From Acidithiobacillus thiooxidans ATCC 19377 (GTDB lineage Bacteria > Pseudomonadota > Gammaproteobacteria > Acidithiobacillales > Acidithiobacillaceae): DNA of 64,000 nt. A program made the translations under genes and the position numbers. The notes under the pieces are model-generated. The model was given only the letters and a program-made list of their open reading frames with translations, did not search any database and had not been told where the DNA came from. Location of the stretch: positions 2,478,501-2,542,500 of the forward strand of contig NZ_CP045571.1 in assembly GCF_009662475.1 (NCBI RefSeq). Direction: 5' to 3'. Shown in pieces: positions 1 through 7,285 of this stretch; position 1 is the first letter of the stretch; every line of letters starts with the position of its first letter.

Positions 1-1347
1 TTCCTGACTCAGATACTCCGTTCCGGTAACTGGCCGACATTCACCCGAGTCCAGTCCCGTAATTTTGCTGGAACTGTCTACCGCTGTTCCGGAAATCTGT
101 TCACCTGCCAGGGTGTGCGTTTGCGAAACCTTGGGTGGTGCGCCGTTAATGGTCATCCGGGCCACTCCAGCATCAGAATACTGGGAACCCGTAATCCGCT
201 GCTGAACGCCCGTCTCGGAACCCGTCACAGCGACGGCTCTTGCCTCATCTGAGCCACTGATCGGCAGGCGTTGTTTCGCCGAAATACCCATCGCCACTTT
301 CTGAGGTCGGGCTGGCAGATCTGACTGGCAAAATGCACCAAAGTTTTCCATGCTCAGGTATTCGGTACCGGTGACTGCCGTACACGTACCGGCTTCATCG
401 CCTGTCACATCAGCAGACCGGCCCAGTTGCGTACCAGATACAGACTGCCGCGCAGTGGTACTGGACTGCCCTACCTTGGCAGGATTTGGCGCCGGACGAC
501 TGTTGCAAAAACTGGTGAACTGATCAGTGCCAACATATTCTGTACCGGTAATTCCCCGACAGGATCCGGCCTCATTACCGGTAACCGCAGCCTGACGAGT
601 CACTTGCGTTCCGGTCACTTCCGAACCTGCCAAAGTGGTATCCACTTCAACTTTCTGTGGGGCCCGATACTTTCTGGAACGTAACTGACCGGCAGCCCGG
701 GCAGGTTGCGTGCGACCCCGACCATGTTCGGCCTGTTCCTGACGATGCAAACGGGCGAATTCGCGGCCATTACCATTTTGCAGATAACGCAAGCGCGCGG
801 CGGCAGAACTCAGACCACGCATCACCGTAAGCGCCACCTTGCCCTTTTGGGAGAGCGTCTGCCGCCGTGCCTTGCAGAGCTGGCGCACTGAATTTTCGCG
901 CCAGGCAAAATCGGAAGGGCTTGATTCAACCATTTCACATACGGAATCCAGAAATGATTCTTCCACACCGGGAATCAGCGGCTGCTCAACCTTTTCAGCA
1001 ACCATTACTGCCTGGCTGCTTTCTGCCGGGGCAACCCGACGACGGCTGCGCAAACGCCGCTGCTCCGGATCAGACCAGCACTGCGCACCCGTACATCTTT
1101 GGGCGCGATGCGCTAATGCGGCTTCTCTTCCGGAGTTTTTCTGAGACATGTTATCAATGTGTACGGATGGCGACATAACCACTGCTGCTGTGGATTCTGT
1201 CTTCATCGAATTCGGTACAGACTTTGGCTCAGCAGCTGCTGGCACTGACCGTGTTCTTTCGGTTTGCTTGCGCACGGCCTGCTGGCGCCGCATCTTCTGC
1301 GCCAAAGCCCGACCACGCAAGTGACCGGAAGCGGATAATTCAGACAT
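1..1347 (-). CDS. csoS2: Carboxysome assembly protein CsoS2 (partial, C-terminus beyond window)
   Basis: CsoS2 is the disordered scaffold that links RuBisCO to the shell of alpha-carboxysomes. The reading frame is open without a stop for 449 codons from ATG at 1347 (good GGGAGG ribosome site at about 1352-1357) to the window edge. The N-terminal part (about residues 1-230) is rich in Arg, Gln and Ala with basic RR-type clusters, as in the RuBisCO-binding region of the family. From about residue 240 on, repeats of the pattern VTG-(N/D)EAG-C...TGTEY...F..FC appear, typical of the middle-region repeats with paired cysteines. It follows cbbL and cbbS on the same strand, the classic cso operon order. 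Only the first half or so of the protein is visible, so the known frameshift question of the family cannot be judged. Confidence 0.93.
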   Translation of the reverse strand, partial: MSELSASGHLRGRALAQKMRRQQAVRKQTERTRSVPAAAEPKSVPNSMKTESTAAVVMSPSVHIDNMSQKNSGREAALAHRAQRCTGAQCWSDPEQRRLRSRRRVAPAESSQAVMVAEKVEQPLIPGVEESFLDSVCEMVESSPSDFAWRENSVRQLCKARRQTLSQKGKVALTVMRGLSSAAARLRYLQNGNGREFARLHRQEQAEHGRGRTQPARAAGQLRSRKYRAPQKVEVDTTLAGSEVTGTQVTRQAAVTGNEAGSCRGITGTEYVGTDQFTSFCNSRPAPNPAKVGQSSTTARQSVSGTQLGRSADVTGDEAGTCTAVTGTEYLSMENFGAFCQSDLPARPQKVAMGISAKQRLPISGSDEARAVAVTGSETGVQQRITGSQYSDAGVARMTINGAPPKVSQTHTLAGEQISGTAVDSSSKITGLDSGECRPVTGTEYLSQE

Positions 1348-1364
1348 ATTGCCTCCCTTGATGT

Positions 1365-1389
1365 AGCCGCCGTAAAAAACACGGCGGCT
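1365..1389 (-). terminator. Perfect hairpin between cbbS and csoS2
   Basis: AGCCGCCGT and ACGGCGGCT form a nine-base-pair perfect stem around a seven-base A-rich loop. It sits 19 bases after the cbbS stop and just ahead of the csoS2 ribosome site. There is no long U-run after it on the minus strand, so it may be a partial terminator or an mRNA 3'-end stabiliser that lets cbbLS be made in excess over csoS2. The role is inferred. Confidence 0.5.
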
Positions 1390-1408
1390 TCGTCACTGCT
1401 GCCCCTGT

Positions 1409-1741
1409 TCAGGAGCCCCGGTAAACCACAAACGCCAGACCTTGACTCTGGGTGTAGTTGTCGTAACCGATCAACTTCACCAGATGACCCGGGTATTCGC
1501 GGTGGCAGGCTTCCAACTCGGCCAGAATGGCGTCAACACTTCTTTCGCCAAACATCGGAAGCTTCCACATGTACCAGTAATGCGTGAACGAGCGACTGGG
1601 CTCGACATGCTCTACTGCAGGGTTCCAACCCTGAGCGACAATGTACTGAATCTGAGCCCGAATCTGTTCAGCAGACATGGGTGGCAGGTATGAAAACGTC
1701 TCATACCGGCGGACTTGCTTATAATCTTGCACATCGGCCAT
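1409..1741 (-). CDS. cbbS: RuBisCO small subunit (form I)
   Basis: Small subunit of the L8S8 RuBisCO that fixes CO2 onto ribulose-1,5-bisphosphate. The 110-residue length and the motifs ETFSYLPP, a [11 protein letters not shown] stretch and a C-terminal [17 protein letters not shown] block are typical of form IA carboxysomal small subunits. The gene starts 40 bases after the cbbL stop, with a GGAGG site at 1747-1751, and is surely cotranscribed with cbbL. It caps the large-subunit octamer and, in the carboxysome, forms part of the groove that CsoS2 contacts (family knowledge). Confidence 0.97.
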   Translation of the reverse strand: MADVQDYKQVRRYETFSYLPPMSAEQIRAQIQYIVAQGWNPAVEHVEPSRSFTHYWYMWKLPMFGERSVDAILAELEACHREYPGHLVKLIGYDNYTQSQGLAFVVYRGS

Positions 1742-1781
1742 GATGACCTCCTTCCTGAATAAGCTGATGAATTACCAGAAA

Positions 1782-3200
1782 TTAGCGGTTCTGTACGTCG
1801 AGCTTGTCGACCGTATCGAACTCAAACTTGATTTCTTTCCAGGTTTCCAGAGCGATCTTGAGTTCTGGCGAATGGCGAGCTGCATTCATCAACACTTCCT
1901 TGCCTTCCTTCTCGATCTCGACGCCACGGTTACGGGCTTCGACGCATGCTTCCAGAGCCACGCGGTTAGCCGCCGCACCTGCCGCATTACCCCATGGGTG
2001 ACCCAGAGTACCGCCACCAAACTGCAGCACGGAGTCATCACCGAAAATGCTCACCAGTGCCGGCATGTGCCACACGTGAATACCACCGGAAGCCACGGCA
2101 AAGGCGCCGGGCATGGAACCCCAATCCTGATCAAAGAAAATACCGCGACTGCGATCTTCAGGAATGTAGGATTCGCGAAGCAGGTCAATCCAACCCAGGG
2201 TAGAAGCGCGATCGCCTTCCAGCTTGCCGACCACGGTACCGGTATGGAGATGATCACCACCGGACAGACGCAGGGCCTTGGTCAACACCCGGAAGTGAAT
2301 ACCATGGTTGGGATTTCGGTCGATCACCGCATGCATGGCACGGTGAATATGGAGCAGAACGCCATTTTTGCGGCACCAGCGGGCCAGACCAGTATTGGCA
2401 CAGAAACCGCCCGTGAGGAAATCATGCATAATTATGGGCATACCCAGTTCTTTGGCAAACTCGGCGCGCTCGTACATTTCTTCTGGAGAAGGCGCGGTCA
2501 CGTTCAGATAGTGACCCTTGCGCTCACCCGTCTGGGCTTCGGCATTGTGGATGGCATCAGCCACGAAGAGGAAGCGGTCACGCCAGCGCATGAAAGGCTG
2601 GGAATTGACGTTTTCGTCATCCTTGGTGAAATCCAGACCACCACGCAGGGCTTCATATACGGCACGACCGTAGTTCTTGGCAGAAAGACCCAGCTTGGGC
2701 TTGATGGTACAACCCAGCATCGGCCGGCCATACTTGTCAAGCAAGTCACGCTCTACCTGAATACCATGGGACGGACCGTTACAGGTCATGACGTAATGCA
2801 GCGGGAAGCGCACGTCTTCCAGACGCAGGGCACGAACCGCCTTAAATCCGAATACGTTACCCACCAGCGAGGTGAATACATTAACCACCGAACCTTCTTC
2901 GAACAGGTCGATCGGATACGCGATGAACGCATAAAAAGCCGCGTCGTCACCGGGGACGTCTTCAATGCGGTACGCACGACCCTTGTAGTAGTCCATGTCG
3001 GTAAGCAGGTCAGTCCAGACCGTAGTCCAGGTGCCGGTAGATGATTCTGCGGCTACCGCCGCCGCTGCTTCTTCCCGATCCACACCAGGCTGCGGGATAA
3101 TCTTGAAACACGCCAAAAGATCCGACTCGAGCGGCACGTAGTCCGGAGCCCAATATGTGTGGCGGTACTCCTTGACGCCGGCTTCATATTTACCAGCCAT
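1782..3200 (-). CDS. cbbL: RuBisCO large subunit (form I, carboxysomal type)
   Basis: Catalytic large subunit of ribulose-1,5-bisphosphate carboxylase/oxygenase, 472 residues, full family length. The carbamylated lysine lies in [17 protein letters not shown], and loop 6 and the [13 protein letters not shown] block are present. Start ATG at 3200 has an AGGAGG site seven bases upstream. Being followed by cbbS and csoS2 places this copy in an alpha-carboxysome operon, not in a free cytosolic pair. It is divergent from cbbR with a 125-base intergenic region that carries a promoter and an inverted repeat, so CbbR-dependent activation is expected. Confidence 0.98.
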   Translation of the reverse strand: MAGKYEAGVKEYRHTYWAPDYVPLESDLLACFKIIPQPGVDREEAAAAVAAESSTGTWTTVWTDLLTDMDYYKGRAYRIEDVPGDDAAFYAFIAYPIDLFEEGSVVNVFTSLVGNVFGFKAVRALRLEDVRFPLHYVMTCNGPSHGIQVERDLLDKYGRPMLGCTIKPKLGLSAKNYGRAVYEALRGGLDFTKDDENVNSQPFMRWRDRFLFVADAIHNAEAQTGERKGHYLNVTAPSPEEMYERAEFAKELGMPIIMHDFLTGGFCANTGLARWCRKNGVLLHIHRAMHAVIDRNPNHGIHFRVLTKALRLSGGDHLHTGTVVGKLEGDRASTLGWIDLLRESYIPEDRSRGIFFDQDWGSMPGAFAVASGGIHVWHMPALVSIFGDDSVLQFGGGTLGHPWGNAAGAAANRVALEACVEARNRGVEIEKEGKEVLMNAARHSPELKIALETWKEIKFEFDTVDKLDVQNR

Positions 3201-3256
3201 AAGATTCCTCCTAAAGTATCAGTCTAACTTGACCTGCAAAGCTGTAACCCTTGACG

Positions 3257-3309
3257 AATGTACAAAGTGCCTTCCATAAGGTAAAGTAAAAAGAAATTAA
3301 TATTACCTT
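3257..3309 (-). promoter_or_regulatory. cbbL promoter and candidate CbbR operator
   Basis: On the minus strand TTTACC (3285-3280) and TACATT (3262-3257) are 17 bases apart, each matching four of six bases of the sigma-70 boxes. The upstream half overlaps an inverted repeat AAGGTAA-N18-TTACCTT (3278-3309) in the cbbL/cbbR divergent region. LysR-type regulators bind such dyads next to their own gene; assignment to CbbR is inferred from position only. Confidence 0.4.
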
Positions 3310-3325
3310 TTGGAAAAGTAAAACC

Positions 3326-4222
3326 TTGATAATCCGCCATCCTACCCTGCACCAATTACGTATTTTTACGGTGCTTGCGAGACACCTTAACATGACCCGC
3401 GCTGCAACGGAATTACACCAGACGCCTTCAGCACTGTCCATACAGATCAAGCAACTTTCCGAGACCGCTGGCGAGCCCCTGTATGAACAAATGGGCAAAA
3501 AACTTTACCTCACGGCTGCCGGAGAAGCCGTTGCCAGGGCCGGAAACGACATTCTGCGTCGTCTGGATGCACTGAATCAGGAGCTCAACGCCCAGCGCAA
3601 CCTCGAATCAGGGACGCTTAACCTGTCCATCATTTCGACGGCAGAGTACTTCGCGCCGCGCCTCATTGGTACCTTCTGCAAGGAACACGCAGGTATTGAA
3701 GTCCATCTTGAAATTGCCAATCGCGACAGCATCCTTGAACGACTCAAGCAAAATCTCGACGACATTTACATCATGGGCCAGGTTCCTGATGATATTGACG
3801 GTGTTGCCCGCCCCTTTATGGATAATCCGCTGGTTGTGCTCGCCCCCGGCGATCACCCGTTAGCTGAACAATCCCGCATTGCTCCAGAGCGATTAAAAGA
3901 TGAAGCCTTTATTCTTCGGGAAGAAGGTTCCGGAACCCGGCTGACAGCCCAGAATTTTTTCCAGGAACAGGGAGTCCAGCTCAAAGTCAGAATGACCATG
4001 AGCAGTAATGAAGCGGTCAAGCAGCTGGTCGCCGGGGGACTGGGGCTGAGTGTCCTGTCCCGCAACACCATTGCTGCCGAAGCCAATGCCGGAAATATTG
4101 CCATTCTTGATGTCGTGGGTTTCCCCATTCTCAGACAATGGCACGCCGTGTATCGCAAGAACAAACGCTTAACCGCCGTAGCGCAAAAGTTCATGGACTT
4201 TTTGCTTGAAGGTAATTATTGA
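3326..4222 (+). CDS. cbbR: LysR-type transcriptional regulator CbbR
   Basis: LysR-family activator of the Calvin-cycle genes. The N-terminal winged helix-turn-helix (HQLRIFTVLARHLNMTRAATELHQTPSALSIQIKQL) is followed by an inducer-binding domain of the usual length (298 residues in all). The start is a TTG at 3326; it gives the standard N-terminus of the family, while the first ATG at 3391 would cut into the DNA-binding domain. No strong ribosome site is seen. Divergent placement next to cbbL, with shared regulatory DNA, is the classic arrangement and supports the name. Effectors such as NADPH or sugar phosphates are known for the family, not visible here. Confidence 0.9.
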   Translation: MIIRHPTLHQLRIFTVLARHLNMTRAATELHQTPSALSIQIKQLSETAGEPLYEQMGKKLYLTAAGEAVARAGNDILRRLDALNQELNAQRNLESGTLNLSIISTAEYFAPRLIGTFCKEHAGIEVHLEIANRDSILERLKQNLDDIYIMGQVPDDIDGVARPFMDNPLVVLAPGDHPLAEQSRIAPERLKDEAFILREEGSGTRLTAQNFFQEQGVQLKVRMTMSSNEAVKQLVAGGLGLSVLSRNTIAAEANAGNIAILDVVGFPILRQWHAVYRKNKRLTAVAQKFMDFLLEGNY

Positions 4223-4285
4223 TCTTGGCTGTTTCAAACGGCCGTGCCATTATTCTGGGATGCTTCCGTCCTCTTTTGTGCGTTT

Positions 4286-5836
4286 ATGAGTAAACACCCA
4301 CTGCGCAGTGTATTGAAAGTCGGAAGCAATACCATGCTTTCCCGACTGCTTGGTTTCGCCCGCGACATTATACTTGCGCATTTGTTCGGGGCCGGGGAAA
4401 TGGCTGATGCTTTTTTTGTGGCCTTCCGGATTCCCAACCTGTTTCGCCGACTGTTTGGGGAAGGCGCCTTCTCGCAATCATTCGTTCCGGTTCTGGGAGA
4501 ATACCGGACCCAGCGTACGACGGAGGAAGCTCAGGCGTTTGTCGCCGATATCAGTGGCTGGCTGGCCCTGACCCTGGCCGTGGTCACACTGATCGGCATT
4601 CTCGCTGCCAGCGCGGTAGTTTACGCCATAGCTCCGGGGTTTGCTGCTAACCCCGGCAAATTCCAGCTGACCGTGGAATTACTGCGGATTACTTTTCCCT
4701 ATCTATTTCTGATCTCACTGGTGGCGCTGGCTGGTGGTGTGCTCAATACCCATGGCCACTTTACGGTGCCTGCTTTTACGCCGGTTTTCCTGAATCTCAG
4801 CATTATTGCCACCGCATTATTCTGGGCACCGCATCTTGCCCAACCGGTTATCGCCGTAGCCTGGGGTGTGTTGATTGGTGGCGTGGTACAGCTTCTGTTT
4901 CAGTTTCCATCCCTGAAAAAACTGGGATATTTGCGCTGGCCGCGCCTGCGCCGCCGTGATCCGGGCGTCGCCAAGGTCTTGCGCCTGATGGGACCAGCAG
5001 CTTTCGGCGCATCGGTCGCTCAGATCAATTTATTCCTGAATACCATCCTGGCCTCTCTGGTCGGGGCGAATGTGGTTTCCTATCTTTATTACTCTGACCG
5101 GTTGGTGGAATTTCCTCTGGGCGTTTTCGGGGTCGCCTTGGGAACCGTGGTATTACCTCTGCTATCCCGGCAGGCGGCTGAGGGTTCTGCGCAATTTCCA
5201 GAAACCCTGGACTGGGCGCTGCGTCTGACCTGGCTGATCGGCCTTCCGGCGACGGTCGGTCTGCTGGTTCTGGCGCAGCCACTTCTGATCAGCCTGTTTC
5301 GCTACGGTGCCTATAGCGCTGAAGATGCCTGGCAGAGCAGTCTGAGTCTGATGGGTTATGGTATTGGCATATTACCCATCATTGCTGCACGCGTCCTTGC
5401 CCCGGCTTTTTATGCGCATCAAAATACTCGAACGCCCGTCCGTTTCGGCATGATCAGCGTGGCAGTCAACATGGTCATCAGCCTGATTCTCGCCTGGCCC
5501 CTGCAACAATTGGGTTTGGCCATTGCCACCAGCACAGCAGCACTGGTGAATGCCATTCTGCTCTGGCGCCGCCTGCATCGAGATGGTGTTTATCAAATGC
5601 AGGCGGGCTGGCCGCCCTTCTTGCTGAAATCCGCTGCCATGGCGATTATCATGGGCTTGGTGTTATTGAGCTTGCGCGGCGATACTGCACTGTGGCTGGC
5701 CCTACCCTTGTGGGAAAGACTCCTGCGGATCCTCGGTCTGGTGCTTTTAGCGGCCGTTCTGTATCTGGGTGGCACCTGGGCTTTGGGCATCCACGAGTTG
5801 CGCGATATTATCCGAAGGAGAACTGACCGTGCCTGA
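4286..5836 (+). CDS. murJ: Lipid II flippase MurJ (MviN)
   Basis: Inner-membrane flippase of the MOP superfamily that moves lipid II to the periplasm for peptidoglycan synthesis. The protein is almost wholly hydrophobic with about 14 membrane segments. Its N-terminal block SNTMLSRLLGFARDIILAHLFGAG and the following AFFVAFRIPNLFRRLFGEGAFSQSFVPV are signature MurJ sequences. The ATG at 4286 is chosen because it matches the family N-terminus; an in-frame GTG at 4244 would add 14 residues. It is the first gene of a co-directional run through lspA, and its end overlaps the next gene by eight bases. Confidence 0.95.
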   Translation: MSKHPLRSVLKVGSNTMLSRLLGFARDIILAHLFGAGEMADAFFVAFRIPNLFRRLFGEGAFSQSFVPVLGEYRTQRTTEEAQAFVADISGWLALTLAVVTLIGILAASAVVYAIAPGFAANPGKFQLTVELLRITFPYLFLISLVALAGGVLNTHGHFTVPAFTPVFLNLSIIATALFWAPHLAQPVIAVAWGVLIGGVVQLLFQFPSLKKLGYLRWPRLRRRDPGVAKVLRLMGPAAFGASVAQINLFLNTILASLVGANVVSYLYYSDRLVEFPLGVFGVALGTVVLPLLSRQAAEGSAQFPETLDWALRLTWLIGLPATVGLLVLAQPLLISLFRYGAYSAEDAWQSSLSLMGYGIGILPIIAARVLAPAFYAHQNTRTPVRFGMISVAVNMVISLILAWPLQQLGLAIATSTAALVNAILLWRRLHRDGVYQMQAGWPPFLLKSAAMAIIMGLVLLSLRGDTALWLALPLWERLLRILGLVLLAAVLYLGGTWALGIHELRDIIRRRTDRA

Positions 5837-6278
5837 AACGGACGGATTACATGGACATGGAGATTCGGTATTTGCCATTCAGCGACCGGGTCAGATTCGC
5901 GTGTTCACACTGCTGGAAGCCCGGCAAATTTTTCCTTTAGTCCGCAACATTACCGCCCAGGCTGTTGATGAACTCTCTCCGGTTTTGGAGTCGATGAGGG
6001 CCAATATGGAAAACCATCTTCTTTTGCAGCAACAGGAAATCCACTACGAAGAAATTGTGCAGCGCTGGATCAATAAAATGGAGCGTCTGGGGGTGGTCGT
6101 TTCGGGATTATGGCTGGTGGATTTTGATACAGGCGATGGTTATTTGTGCTGGCGCCATCCAGAACCCGTGCTGGATTACTACCATGGTCATGAGCAGGGC
6201 TTCGGTCAGCGCCGCCCTTTGCAGGAGGTCATCCGGGAACAGCAACCCGAGTGGGCAGACTGCACACCCATGATCTAG
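5829..6278 (+). CDS. DUF2203 family protein
   Basis: A 149-residue cytosolic protein of the DUF2203 type, function unknown. It shows the family pattern: an N-terminal LEARQIFPLVRNIT helix, a central helical hairpin, then LWLVDFDTGDGYLCWRHPEP and a GQRRP block near the end. The start is a GTG at 5829 with AAGGAG at 5814-5819; it overlaps the murJ stop by eight bases, so translation is probably coupled. A longer reading from 5769 would overlap murJ far more and lacks a ribosome site. No catalytic motif is obvious. Confidence 0.8.
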   Translation: MPETDGLHGHGDSVFAIQRPGQIRVFTLLEARQIFPLVRNITAQAVDELSPVLESMRANMENHLLLQQQEIHYEEIVQRWINKMERLGVVVSGLWLVDFDTGDGYLCWRHPEPVLDYYHGHEQGFGQRRPLQEVIREQQPEWADCTPMI

Positions 6279-6344
6279 GGTTCTCCATGAATTTAGGCTA
6301 ATATGTCGCCATTTTACCGTGAAACGGATCGCAAATAATCCCGC

Positions 6345-7271
6345 ATGAATTTCCCAGGCTTTTTCCATAGACGCAGCCATTGTCCTGCCAGCTCAGCGCT
6401 GGCGGTCAGTATCGGCAATTTTGACGGTGTTCATAGAGGACATCAGGCCTTGCTGCAGTCCCTGCGCCAAAGTAATTTAGCGACGGCGGTTTTGACCTTT
6501 GAACCCCTCCCCCGGGAGTTTTTTCAGACATCCCTGGCCGCACCCCGGCTGAGCAGTCTCCGTGAGAAAATCGACGCGCTGCGTCACTACGACGTAGATC
6601 AAATTTACTGCCTGCCTTTTGATCAAGCTCTGGCCCGGCTTTCCGCTGAAGATTTCATTACGCGCATTTTGGTGCAGCGATTACAATGTCGCTTTCTGGT
6701 GGTTGGCCATGACTTTCGTTTCGGGGCAGCGCGGCGGGGTGATCTGGAGATGCTGCAGCACTTCGGTCGCCAATATGGTTTTGCCGTCATGGAACAGCCA
6801 GCCTTCAGCCTCGACGGCCAACGCGTCAGCAGCACCGGAATTCGTGCGGCATTGCTGGCAGGTAACCTGGACCAGGCCAGGCACTGGTTGGGCAGACCCT
6901 ATACCCTCTGTGGTAAAATCGTTCACGGTGATCATCTGGGTCGGGAACTGGGCTTCCCCACCGCCAACATTCCCCTGAATCGACGCCCCGTTCCGGTCAA
7001 AGGCATTTTTGCCGGGCGTCTGCACAGCCCTCAAGGAAGCTGGATAGCCGCCATCAGTATCGGCTTGCGACCTACCGTCGGCGGTAAGCAAATGGTGCTG
7101 GAGGCACACTGCCTGGATGCCGACAGTCCTGATCTTTATGGACAGCGCGTTCAGGTAGAACTGCATCAGCAATTACGTCATGAAGAAAAGTACCCGGATC
7201 TCGATGCCCTCAAGGCAGCCATTGCCCGGGATATTATCAATACCCGCCGTTTTTTTGCCGAACACCCTTAG
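6345..7271 (+). CDS. ribF: Bifunctional riboflavin kinase / FAD synthetase
   Basis: Makes FMN from riboflavin and then FAD from FMN and ATP. The N-terminal nucleotidyltransferase domain has SIGNFDGVHRGHQALL (the HxGH-like motif, around residue 24) and GHDFRFGAARRGD. The C-terminal flavokinase domain has GRELGFPTANIPL and VKGIFAG, with LEAHCLDADSPDLYGQ further on. Length 308 is normal. It sits between the DUF2203 gene and ileS with the same direction, an order (murJ, ribF, ileS, lspA) common in proteobacteria. Confidence 0.96.
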   Translation: MNFPGFFHRRSHCPASSALAVSIGNFDGVHRGHQALLQSLRQSNLATAVLTFEPLPREFFQTSLAAPRLSSLREKIDALRHYDVDQIYCLPFDQALARLSAEDFITRILVQRLQCRFLVVGHDFRFGAARRGDLEMLQHFGRQYGFAVMEQPAFSLDGQRVSSTGIRAALLAGNLDQARHWLGRPYTLCGKIVHGDHLGRELGFPTANIPLNRRPVPVKGIFAGRLHSPQGSWIAAISIGLRPTVGGKQMVLEAHCLDADSPDLYGQRVQVELHQQLRHEEKYPDLDALKAAIARDIINTRRFFAEHP

Positions 7272-7285
7272 GATTTTCAAAACTC

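Noticed and set aside
1740-3044. 434-codon plus-strand open frame
   Set aside because: It lies antisense to cbbL, has no ribosome site or known family, and arises from the codon bias of the RuBisCO gene.
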